From contig NZ_JARQXA010000003.1 of assembly GCF_029543155.1 (NCBI RefSeq), positions 1-64,000 on the forward strand: a stretch of 64,000 bases of DNA. Reading direction: 5' to 3'. Source of the DNA: Sphingomonas sp. HITSZ_GF (GTDB taxonomy: Bacteria > Pseudomonadota > Alphaproteobacteria > Sphingomonadales > Sphingomonadaceae). The stretch's first letter is position 1, and each line of letters starts with the position of its first letter. The position numbers and the translations under genes were made by a program. The notes below the pieces were generated by a model. The model ran no database searches, was not told the DNA's origin, and worked only from the letters and a program-made list of their open reading frames with translations. Positions 56,933-64,000 of this stretch are shown piece after piece.

Positions 56933-58197
56933 GTGACTATTCTTGCGCGCACCTACGTGACGGTCGAGGCAGAGTTGCCGCTGGACCACGATCTCTAAGT
57001 GACTATTCTTAGCGCGGTCCATCGGCGGCAGGCTTGCCGGTTGCCGCTGGACCACGATCTCTAAGTGACTATTCTGAGCAGCCACCGGCCGCGCGTCAGG
57101 ATCCTGTTGCCGCTGGACCACGATCTCTAAGTGACTATTCTCGCGGTGAGGCGATCGACGCTGGGGGTAAGGTTGCCGCTGGACCACGATCTCTAAGTGA
57201 CTATTCTACAGCGCCGGGTTCACCTGTGTCGCTGGCAGTTGCCGCTGGACCACGATCTCTAAGTGACTATTCTCGAACGTCAGATATAGCCACGCACCCT
57301 TAAGTTGCCGCTGGACCACGATCTCTAAGTGACTATTCTGCGACGAGCGCATGCCCGAGCCGATCTGCTGTTGCCGCTGGACCACGATCTCTAAGTGACT
57401 ATTCTCCCTCCCACCACACGCCCGATGCGCCGTACGTTGCCGCTGGACCACGATCTCTAAGTGACTATTCTAAGGTGAGACCTATCCCGAGGCCGCTGCC
57501 CGTTGCCGCTGGACCACGATCTCTAAGTGACTATTCTCGGTCGCAAGCGCACTGGCGCTCGCAAAGCGTTGCCGCTGGACCACGATCTCTAAGTGACTAT
57601 TCTGCACTATCACCCCGTCCAACATCAGCCCTTGTTGCCGCTGGACCACGATCTCTAAGTGACTATTCTCGCCAATTACCGCATCTATGGCCGGCGGCTG
57701 TTGCCGCTGGACCACGATCTCTAAGTGACTATTCTAACAGGGTCACTTGCGCGAGACCACCGGAAGTTGCCGCTGGACCACGATCTCTAAGTGACTATTC
57801 TCAAGCGACCATCCCCTTCGGCACCGCAGGCGGTTGCCGCTGGACCACGATCTCTAAGTGACTATTCTCTGTCGATGAACTCGACCTTCATCGATTCGGT
57901 TGCCGCTGGACCACGATCTCTAAGTGACTATTCTTCGCGGCGATCGTCACGCCGTTCGTCTCGCGTTGCCGCTGGACCACGATCTCTAAGTGACTATTCT
58001 TCCAGAACGTGTTGGCGACCGGGCCGCGCGTTGCCGCTGGACCACGATCTCTAAGTGACTATTCTCGAGCAGGCCTTGCAGACCGGCACGTCGTCGTTGC
58101 CGCTGGACCACGATCTCTAAGTGACTATTCTTGCGGACGTAAATGAGCGTGCGGCGATAGTGTTGCCGCTGGACCACGATCTCTAAGTGACTATTCT
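56908..58197 (+). CRISPR. Type II-C CRISPR array, 20 repeats, 19 spacers
   Basis: A 36-base repeat (GTTGCCGCTGGACCACGATC and on to TCTAAGTGACTATTCT) recurs every 66 bases, with repeats starting at 56974, 57040 and so on to 58162. All 19 spacers are 30 bases. The first copy (56908-56943) has lost its first seven or so bases to mutation and is the old, leader-distal end; the last copy, nearest cas2, is perfect. The tracrRNA anti-repeat pairs with the plus-strand repeat, so crRNAs read left to right, toward cas2. The repeat ends TGACTATTCT, which could serve as a -10-like element for promoters inside the repeats, as known for Neisseria and Campylobacter II-C arrays. Confidence 0.99.
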
Positions 58198-58200
58198 AGA

Positions 58201-58241
58201 TGGGCGATTATCTCGTTGATTAAGAACGGGATAATCGCCCA
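58201..58241. terminator. 17-bp stem-loop between CRISPR array and cas2
   Basis: TGGGCGATTATC (58201-58212) pairs perfectly with GATAATCGCCCA (58230-58241). A T-G wobble and CGTT/AACG extend the stem to 17 bp with a GATTAAG loop. It begins 3 bases after the last repeat, in the 73-base gap before the convergent cas2 stop. It may stop both transcripts and also lies where the array leader should be. Confidence 0.7.
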
Positions 58242-58270
58242 CTTTACCCGCACAAAGTCAGCCCAAATCA

Positions 58271-58606
58271 TCAGAACAATGCCAGCTGATCGGGATTTTT
58301 CCGCTGGCGCCTTCGCCTCTGGCCGGAAAAACGTACGACATTTTCATATTGCCGGTCCGTGAAGGTCAGGATGTGAATATCGCCCTTTTCAGGAAGGTGC
58401 GCCTCGATCCGTCGCATATAGCCCTCGAACTGCTCCTTGCCATTGCAGAAGCGCGCGTAAACGGAAAACTGGCTCTTTTCGAAACCTTCGTCCAGCAGGA
58501 ATTCGCGGAACTTGGTCGCCGCGCGCATCTGATCCTTCGTCATGACCGGCAGGTCGAACATCACGAAAATCCACATCAGCCTATAGCCGCTGAGCTGCGT
58601 TGCCAT
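58271..58606 (-). CDS. cas2: CRISPR-associated endonuclease Cas2
   Basis: A 111-residue ferredoxin-like protein. With Cas1 it forms the spacer-integration complex. The start at 58606 (MATQLSGYRLMWIFVMFDLP) lies 4 bases after the cas1 stop. The Cas2 Asp is D18 (FVMFDLPV), followed by FLLDEGFEKSQFSVYARFCN and DIHILTFTDRQYENVVRFSG, typical of type II Cas2. A longer upstream frame overlaps cas1 and is a shadow. The C-terminus is basic. Confidence 0.95.
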   Translation of the reverse strand: MATQLSGYRLMWIFVMFDLPVMTKDQMRAATKFREFLLDEGFEKSQFSVYARFCNGKEQFEGYMRRIEAHLPEKGDIHILTFTDRQYENVVRFSGQRRRRQRKNPDQLALF

Positions 58607-58610
58607 CGCA

Positions 58611-59534
58611 TCATACCAGCAGCGATTCGAGGCCCGAGAGCTCGATCGCAGAAGGTGGGATCGGCAGAACGAGGTCACCCGCACGCCCGCTCTGAAAACA
58701 ACCCGCGAGCGACTGCGCGGCGCGCGTGGCGGCACCCGCCACAGTGGTGGTACCATTCTCGCCCGGCAGATCGAGCGCGATCATTCCGGCAAACGCTCGC
58801 TTCGCCTCAGGCGTCACGCTGTCGACCCCATGCGCGATCAACCGAACAGTGAGCGCATCGGCAAGTGGGCGAAACGGTTCGATCAGGTCATCGGCAAGCG
58901 CGAAGGCATTACCGCGATTGGCGTGGTGGACGCCGATCGAGGGATGGAGGCCCGCCGCTACTACTGCTCTGGCGCACATCGAGCGCAGTATCGCATAACC
59001 GTAATTCAGCATCGCATTGGCACCATCCGCCTCGCGATCACGCCGAAACGCGTCTCCCATCAACAGCGGCCAATATCGCCGCGCTGCTTGCGCTTCGACA
59101 TTCTCCGGATCACCCGAGCCCACACGCCGGGCGAGAAGATCGAAGGCGCCAGCAGATCGCCCGTTCGCCTCTAGCACTGCCGCCTGCCAGCGTATCTTGG
59201 CTATTACCAAGCGGCGCCAGAGCTGCTTGGAGAGCGGCCGGCCAGCTTCCCATTGCGCACGCATCCGGCCGTTCTGGGCATGATGTCCGTCAAGCGGAAG
59301 GCAAACAGCGACGGGAGCATGATTCGATCCGCACAGGAGCAGGATCGCGCCACGCTCAGCCAGCGCCACTACCAAGCTTGTCGACCAGGTGACGCCGTGC
59401 GCATGCACGATCACCGCCGCGACATCGTCGAGCGGCACCCGTCCGACCTCGGCGCGTTCTTCTGAAACGATCAGGAACCCTCGATGCGCGGACAGATGGC
59501 GGCCGTCGGTAGCGATATCGACGATGCGATCCAC
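58611..59534 (-). CDS. cas1: CRISPR-associated endonuclease Cas1
   Basis: A 307-residue integrase of the type II Cas1 group. The metal-binding residues are seen as E147 (DPENVEAQAARRYW), His in GVHHANRGNAF (203/204) and D216 (ALADDLIEPFRP). The N-terminal beta domain begins RIVDIATDGRHLSAHRGFLI. The start is a GTG 18 bases after the cas9 stop, preceded by a G-rich ribosome site. It acts with Cas2 to insert new spacers. Confidence 0.96.
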   Translation of the reverse strand: MDRIVDIATDGRHLSAHRGFLIVSEERAEVGRVPLDDVAAVIVHAHGVTWSTSLVVALAERGAILLLCGSNHAPVAVCLPLDGHHAQNGRMRAQWEAGRPLSKQLWRRLVIAKIRWQAAVLEANGRSAGAFDLLARRVGSGDPENVEAQAARRYWPLLMGDAFRRDREADGANAMLNYGYAILRSMCARAVVAAGLHPSIGVHHANRGNAFALADDLIEPFRPLADALTVRLIAHGVDSVTPEAKRAFAGMIALDLPGENGTTTVAGAATRAAQSLAGCFQSGRAGDLVLPIPPSAIELSGLESLLV

Positions 59535-59552
59535 GCCACCCCCACCCCTTGC

Positions 59553-62500
59553 CTAGATGCGCGTCCGGCGCACCGCGGTGCGCATCGGGAAGCCAGGGTC
59601 ACGAACGCGGCCAATCTCATCAACCCCTACTTTTCGGGCACGCCATGATTTCAGGGTTCCGGGCGAAGGATAAGCATATTTGAAAGGATCGCCCTTGTCG
59701 GCATCGCGGGCCTTCAAAGCGCCTCCCTCATTGAGCGGCGCCACAGCAAATTGCTTGTCGGAGAATTTGACGACCCGCATAAGTTCACATTGCCCAAGAC
59801 CGCGTTCGATCGCGATCACGTCGTCCCGATGCAATTGCATGACACGCTTCGCAGCCGGATGCGGGCGCTTTCTTTCCGTCGATTGATGCGCATCGAACAT
59901 CGACATGACTTCTGCTTTCCACTTCCCATCCGGCATTTCCCAAATATCATATCGATAGTTGGAATCGCCCTTGTATCCCTTATAGGCATTACCGCTCTTG
60001 TCCCGGATCGGGATGACGGCGGTGGGCTCCAGGATTCGGACGCGCCGCAGCCCTTTCCAACAATGGTGTGCCTCGGCAAATCGCTGGACGGCTTCCCCAA
60101 AGCCCTTGTCTCGATAGCTCTTGGTCGCATCCGCCAGCGCCCGGCGCAGATCCGCATCCGCCACCCATGCCGGCTTCGCACCGCTCCCGCCATCAATGAG
60201 ATGCTCGGGCTTGAGAGCCTCCAGCGGAACGCGATGGACCACCAGCGGATTTCCCTTGGAATCGACGCGATCGGTAAAGCCATAGGCTGTGTCGTTATGC
60301 AGCCTGGCAGCAGTGGCATCCCGCCCCTTAGGAAGACCAGCCTTCGATGCTGTGCCGTGATCGACACGGTGGCTGACCGTGATAGTGCTAACCGCGGCAC
60401 GCAGATCGTCGCGAAAACCGACCCAAGGTTCGGGGACCATGATGCGCTCGCGCCCCTCGGCGCCCGCCTGGCCCGAGGCATGCGCGATCTTCTGCAGCAG
60501 CGATCGATCGACGATCGCAATCACCACCGCGTCGATCGCGTGGTGGCGATGGTCGAGCCGGTTCTTGGGCTGGTCCGCACCGCCTCCGAAATTGTGATCG
60601 GGCAGCAGGTCGTTGAGGCCGAGCTTGCGGCGCACCATTTCGGTCAACCGCCCAGGCGATACCCAGACGTGGCCACTGCCCCCGCCGGCCTCCGGATAGA
60701 GCGCAGCGAGATATTCGCGGGAGAGCCGCGCAAGATATTGGGTGTCAACCAAATGCCTGGCCAGGAAGCCACCCTCTTCCTTGAACCGTTCCATCGCATC
60801 GGGTTCGAAGCGCCATCGCTTGTTGCGCGGCAGTTGCGCGGCGCGCGCGGCGATCTCCTCCCATTGCGGCGTATGGCCCCAGGCTTCGTAGGGTGAGCGT
60901 TTGCGCTTGGCCCGGTTCGCCTCACGCATGCAGACGATCTTGTTGGTGTTGCTGTCATCGAGCGTGCCGGCAAAGGGCAGGATATGGTCGATATCGACCG
61001 CGTCCGAGAAGAGCATCTCGATCGAAATCTGCTGGCCGGTATAAATGCAGCGCCGATCGAGCACGTTGCCGAGATTGAGTTCCTCCCAGAGTTTCAGGCG
61101 CGCGCGGTTGGCACCTGTGTCGGGCTGGCCGATCGCTGCGAGCTTTTCCGAGCGACGCTCGGCACCCAGCCGGTTTTCGTTATTCTCGCGGTTGAGCCGC
61201 TTCTTGTCGTCATCGGTGAGCTTCAACTCGCGCGCCAATTCGATCGCGATCTCGGCCGGCGGGCCATAGGTACGGATCAGCGCGTTGACGACGCGGCGGA
61301 GCTGGTTGAGTCCGATATGCACGGTCGGGTTGGTCAGCCGCCCGATACGCATCTCGTCGGGATCGGACGGCTCGCCGGTTCCCGGCATGATGTGCCGTTC
61401 AAGGGCGACGCCATAATAGGGCAATTCGGAATGCACATCGACGGTGCGGAAATCGCTGTGATGGCGGAATCCCGCGCGCTCGACTGCTTCCGAATAGACG
61501 ATAACCCGTCCATCCGGATCGCTTCCGAAGCGTAGCGCTTCGATCAGCCGAGTGGTCGCCTCCAGTCCGAAACGGCCATAGCCTTGCGGCAGATGCACTG
61601 AGAGCACCGCCGCAGCCTGCTCGGGCGAGAGCCCATGCTCGGCCGCCAGCCAATCGCGGAAACTGCGTTCGTCTGCATCGCTTTCCACCGCACTCAGCCG
61701 CTCGACCACTGCCCATTGCGCCTCGGGAGAGAGATGCACCCAGAGATTGCCGAAACGGGTCTTGGCACCCATCAGCGCCGCGACCTCGTCGCCCTTCAGC
61801 TCGGTGCGGTTCTCGCTCTCCTTGTTGAAGCGCGCATCGGGATCGAGCTTGAGCACGCGCAGCCTCAGCGTCTCGAAGCTCACCTTCGCCTTGTCCTTGA
61901 GCTTGAGGAACAGCAGGTCGCGCTCTTCATGCGTCAACCGCTCCGCCCGCTCGCCCGGGCGCACGATCATCAGCGCGTTCAATTCCTCGAGCAGGCGACG
62001 GCGCTGGAACAGCGGGTGCGCCTTGGGCAGCCGCCGGTCGCCTGCGACGAGCGTACAGGTACCGATCTGCGGCGACTTGAGCGGGCGCTGGTAGAAGACC
62101 GTCTCGAACAGGCGTTCATAGACCTCGGGGGTGAGCACCTCCGGATGATGCGGTGCCTGCGCCTCCCAGATTTCGCGGAACTCGTCCTCGATCAGCGCGC
62201 GGCCGGGATAGAAATCATAGCCGTTGCCCTTGGCATCCTCGCCGGCCTCGGGCCGAAGGCGCGTGCGGACGCTCGGAATGGCGTTGGCATCGATCGCACC
62301 GACACGGCGAAGGTGGAGGAACTCGCCAAAGGTACGCGCACCACGTTCGTTGATCGCTTGTTCCAGCCGACCGATGCCGATCTTGACCTTGCCGCTCTCG
62401 TCATCGGGCTTGTCCGCCTTGCGGTTCGACTTGAATCCGCGCCGCTGGTTGAGGTGGAAGAAGGCGCGGCCGAGATGATGCAGCGGCAACGCTTCATCGA

Positions 62501-62819
62501 GCGCACGGGCGCGCAGTTCGAAGGGGTCGAGTGCCTTCAGCGCTTCGCGTTCGACTGGGTCAGTGGGGAACAGGCCGTCGGCGGTCAGGTGCTTGAGCAA
62601 TCCGCGCTGGCGCTGCTTGAAGCGATCCCGCCGGCGACGCATGGCCCGGGCATCGCGGCGATCGACAGCGAGCGAGGCGCCGGATTTCGGGTCGCGGCCA
62701 TCGCTGAAGATGCGCGAGCCGGCTGCAATGATGCCGCAGGGTTTCCCTTCGTCATCCAACTGCAGCGCCGCCCAGCCAAGCGAATTGGTACCAAGATCAC
62801 AGCCCAACCGCCACTTCAT
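59553..62819 (-). CDS. cas9: Type II-C CRISPR RNA-guided endonuclease Cas9
   Basis: A 1088-residue Cas9, the compact II-C size. All catalytic elements are intact: RuvC-I D8 (GCDLGTNSLGWA), the Arg-rich bridge helix about 54-78 (DARAMRRRRDRFKQRQRG), RuvC-II E527 (IELAREL), HNH D609/D611/H612 (DIDHILPF) with N635 (REANRAK), and RuvC-III H760/D763 (HHAIDAVV). The REC lobe is short (about 80-500). The last 200 residues or so form the wedge/PAM-interacting region (YKGYKGDSNYRYDIWEMPDG). I choose the ATG at 62819: GGGGGA lies 6 bases upstream, whereas the ATG at 62825 would touch it. No cas4 or csn2 is present, so the system is II-C. Confidence 0.98.
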   Translation of the reverse strand: MKWRLGCDLGTNSLGWAALQLDDEGKPCGIIAAGSRIFSDGRDPKSGASLAVDRRDARAMRRRRDRFKQRQRGLLKHLTADGLFPTDPVEREALKALDPFELRARALDEALPLHHLGRAFFHLNQRRGFKSNRKADKPDDESGKVKIGIGRLEQAINERGARTFGEFLHLRRVGAIDANAIPSVRTRLRPEAGEDAKGNGYDFYPGRALIEDEFREIWEAQAPHHPEVLTPEVYERLFETVFYQRPLKSPQIGTCTLVAGDRRLPKAHPLFQRRRLLEELNALMIVRPGERAERLTHEERDLLFLKLKDKAKVSFETLRLRVLKLDPDARFNKESENRTELKGDEVAALMGAKTRFGNLWVHLSPEAQWAVVERLSAVESDADERSFRDWLAAEHGLSPEQAAAVLSVHLPQGYGRFGLEATTRLIEALRFGSDPDGRVIVYSEAVERAGFRHHSDFRTVDVHSELPYYGVALERHIMPGTGEPSDPDEMRIGRLTNPTVHIGLNQLRRVVNALIRTYGPPAEIAIELARELKLTDDDKKRLNRENNENRLGAERRSEKLAAIGQPDTGANRARLKLWEELNLGNVLDRRCIYTGQQISIEMLFSDAVDIDHILPFAGTLDDSNTNKIVCMREANRAKRKRSPYEAWGHTPQWEEIAARAAQLPRNKRWRFEPDAMERFKEEGGFLARHLVDTQYLARLSREYLAALYPEAGGGSGHVWVSPGRLTEMVRRKLGLNDLLPDHNFGGGADQPKNRLDHRHHAIDAVVIAIVDRSLLQKIAHASGQAGAEGRERIMVPEPWVGFRDDLRAAVSTITVSHRVDHGTASKAGLPKGRDATAARLHNDTAYGFTDRVDSKGNPLVVHRVPLEALKPEHLIDGGSGAKPAWVADADLRRALADATKSYRDKGFGEAVQRFAEAHHCWKGLRRVRILEPTAVIPIRDKSGNAYKGYKGDSNYRYDIWEMPDGKWKAEVMSMFDAHQSTERKRPHPAAKRVMQLHRDDVIAIERGLGQCELMRVVKFSDKQFAVAPLNEGGALKARDADKGDPFKYAYPSPGTLKSWRARKVGVDEIGRVRDPGFPMRTAVRRTRI

Positions 62820-62900
62820 GCTCATTCCCCCAATCTCAAATGAAGCGATGGGGTCGGGATGATGCAAGGAAAATCTGATCCGACTTGATCGCCCCTTAGC

Positions 62901-62928
62901 TTGACTTTTTACAAAAATTCGATAGTAC
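62901..62928 (+). promoter_or_regulatory. Candidate tracrRNA promoter
   Basis: TTGACT (62901-62906) and TAGTAC (62923-62928) with a 16-base spacer fit a sigma-70-type promoter, the -35 well and the -10 weakly. The predicted start, about 62934, falls at the beginning of the anti-repeat. An AT-rich stretch sits between the boxes. Confidence 0.45.
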
Positions 62929-62930
62929 AG

Positions 62931-63013
62931 GTCACTTAGAGATCGTGGTCTGGCGGTTAACAAGCAGCCAGTCTGCACCAGATAAAGGCGGCGCCACGGC
63001 GCCGCCTTTTTCT
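62931..63013 (+). ncRNA. tracrRNA
   Basis: The anti-repeat at 62931-62961 pairs with bases 1-30 of the CRISPR repeat, including a perfect 20-base block (GTCACTTAGAGATCGTGGTC), with three G-U wobbles and a single bulged U (62957). A nexus-like hairpin follows (GCAG-CCAGT-CTGC, 62964-62976). A terminator then comes, GGCGGCGC/GCGCCGCC (62987-63006) with TTTTTCTTT. About 80 bases, one of the shorter designs. It is divergent from cas9 and gives the array its transcription direction. Confidence 0.93.
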
Positions 63014-63027
63014 TTAGCCATAGCGCA

Positions 63028-63055
63028 GACTCAGAGATCGTAGTCCAGCAACAAC
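63028..63055 (-). ncRNA. Solitary degenerate CRISPR repeat, possible scaRNA-like element
   Basis: On the minus strand (the cas9 strand) the sequence reads GTTGTTGCTGGACTACGATC and on, matching 23 of the first 28 bases of the array repeat. Four of the five differences (C5T, C6T, C14T, A24G) keep pairing with the tracrRNA as G-U wobbles; only position 28 does not. It lies 15 bases past the tracrRNA terminator, alone, 4.8 kb from the array. Its strand and expression are inferred. Confidence 0.6.
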
Positions 63056-63170
63056 TCACCCCGATTAGGTGTTGAGGATCAACAGCCTCGTAGCGGAGTT
63101 TGATGGGCGAGGCATGCACTCACAGCCCCGCCCATGCCCAGATGCCTAAAAGGAATCGAGTGCCGTTTCC

Positions 63171-63200
63171 AAAAAAGCACTGAACACAACTATCAGTGCT
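63171..63200 (-). terminator. Rho-independent terminator of the methyltransferase gene
   Basis: On the minus strand AGCACTGA pairs with TCAGTGCT around a 9-base loop, followed by TTTTTT. It lies 36 bases beyond the methyltransferase stop. It isolates the CRISPR operon, so cas9 must have its own promoter between here and 62820. Confidence 0.8.
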
Positions 63201-63236
63201 CAATAGACAAAAGCATGTCAAGTTCCCTCACCCTGA

Positions 63237-64000
63237 TTATGCCACACGCCGCAACCGATACCCGCCCTGCTCCACCGCGACATGTCCCAGCCGGGCCAGC
63301 GCAGCCAGGGTTGCCTCGATGCGGGGGGTCGCCTTGCGCCCCTGGGCGTAGCGGCCGGCGATCTCGGCCGCCCCCCACACCTTGCCGTCGCGCAGGCTGT
63401 CGAACACCGCAGCGGTCTGGCCAACCGCGTCGCGCGGGAAGACCGGCTTGCCTGCAGTTACAGCACCCGGCGCAACCTCGAACTGCATTGCGGCAGATTG
63501 CGGCGCGAGCATTTCCACGCCGCTCCGCGCAAGCTGATACTCAGGTCGTAGCCAGCGGACTCGTCCCGCCCGCTCCTCGCTTACCCGCTCGGCATTGAGC
63601 GCGACCAGTCTGGCGATGACATCTTCCTCGGCAAGATCGGCCGGCCAGCCATAGACAGCGGCGACTGCGGCATCGAGCTGGTCGTGGAGCTCGGCGATGA
63701 GGTCCACCCGGCCGCGGATGCGCTGGTCCTGCTCCGCCATGGCGAACGGCCGACCGGCGACGAGTTGTTCGCGCAGATTGTAGAGACCCGTAAGCGTGAG
63801 ATCGCCATGCTCGGCCAGCACGGCCTTGCGCGCGGCGTCGAGTTCTTCGGCCAGACCAGCGACTGTTCGCCGATGTGAGGCGGCCATATCGGGAAAGGGA
63901 AATGGGTCGAAGACCTTACTCTTCACGTAAACGGAGTCGTTTCCCACCCCGAGCCATCCCCCCGCGCGAAGCGACCAGGCGACATGGTAGGAAGAAGATA
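63237..64000 (-). CDS. C-terminal part of a large DNA methyltransferase (cut by window end)
   Basis: The frame is open through the window edge, so at least 254 residues of the C-terminal part are seen. The stretch GNDSVYVKSKVFDPFPFPD followed by helical regions and a terminal winged-helix-like part (GAAEIAGRYAQGRKATPRIE) resembles the end of large class I SAM-dependent DNA methylases (MmeI/type IIL-like or BREX PglX-like). The catalytic NPPY-type motif must lie outside the window. The apparent internal start at 63947 is not the real one. A linked nuclease or BREX/RM partner cannot be judged. Confidence 0.7.
   Translation of the reverse strand, partial: SSSYHVAWSLRAGGWLGVGNDSVYVKSKVFDPFPFPDMAASHRRTVAGLAEELDAARKAVLAEHGDLTLTGLYNLREQLVAGRPFAMAEQDQRIRGRVDLIAELHDQLDAAVAAVYGWPADLAEEDVIARLVALNAERVSEERAGRVRWLRPEYQLARSGVEMLAPQSAAMQFEVAPGAVTAGKPVFPRDAVGQTAAVFDSLRDGKVWGAAEIAGRYAQGRKATPRIEATLAALARLGHVAVEQGGYRLRRVA

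Noticed and set aside
57034..58177. Several open frames inside the array encoding PRSLSDYS or NSHLEIVVQRQ repeats
   Set aside because: They are translations of the CRISPR repeat in various frames, with no ribosome sites; they are not proteins.
63028..63055. The solitary repeat as part of a second CRISPR array together with the tracrRNA anti-repeat
   Set aside because: The two repeat-like units are 94 bases apart instead of 66, and the inner one has clear tracrRNA structure with a terminator on the other strand.
62826..63119. A 98-codon upstream extension of the cas9 frame
   Set aside because: It reads through the tracrRNA gene and the solitary repeat; GGGGGA six bases before 62819 and the standard Cas9 opening mark the true start.

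Overview
The window looks like chromosomal DNA of a GC-rich alphaproteobacterium of the Sphingomonadaceae, probably Sphingomonas or a close relative. I infer this from family resemblance, not from a search. The clues are the compact dcw (division and cell wall) cluster with alphaproteobacterial-type FtsZ, FtsQ and MraZ; the aat / DUF2155 / NDUFA12 trio; the TonB receptor with partner peptidases; and intergenic inverted repeats of kinds common in sphingomonads, whose arms translate as [13 protein letters not shown] and HAELVSAS-like peptides.

Layout. 1-91 is anomalous C-rich sequence at the window edge. 92-6041 (minus) carries an exported alpha/beta hydrolase, a membrane acyltransferase, an SGNH hydrolase and a DUF1501/DUF1800 pair. 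6269-9809 holds a small exported protein, a dGTPase-like HD hydrolase and a TPR/SPOR protein. 9900-28423 (minus) is a full dcw operon, transcribed mraZ-rsmH-ftsL-ftsI-murE-murF-mraY-murD-ftsW-murG-murC-murB-ddl-ftsQ-ftsA-ftsZ, mostly with 4-base start/stop overlaps. 28424-46808 is mixed housekeeping and accessory DNA: cysteine synthase, a frameshifted membrane gene, vapBC coupled to a hypoxanthine-DNA glycosylase-like gene, a VWA lipoprotein, aat, DUF2155, NDUFA12, DUF192, a double cold-shock protein, recX, a fatty acyl-AMP ligase, methionine aminopeptidase with an overlapping ParD-like gene, a GGDEF/EAL protein and tRNA-Trp. 46985-56615 is a probable peptide-scavenging locus: M14 peptidase, S9 peptidase, TonB-dependent receptor and an AraC regulator.

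56908-63200 is a complete minimal type II-C CRISPR-Cas system. It has a 20-repeat array (36-base repeats, 30-base spacers), then cas2, cas1 and cas9 on the minus strand, then a short tracrRNA gene upstream of cas9 and divergent from it. The anti-repeat pairs with bases 1-30 of the repeat, with one bulged U. Beyond the tracrRNA terminator lies a solitary degenerate repeat on the cas9 strand. Its first four differences from the consensus all keep pairing with the tracrRNA through G-U wobbles. This is the most interesting object in the window: it could be a dedicated crRNA-like or scaRNA-like regulatory RNA. The window ends inside a large DNA methyltransferase gene, so the CRISPR locus may lie in a defence neighbourhood.

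The array reads toward cas2, and its decayed repeat lies at the transcriptional 5' end. This matches the reversed architecture known for type II-C, in which crRNAs can be transcribed from promoters inside repeats. A 17-bp stem-loop separates the convergent array and cas operon.
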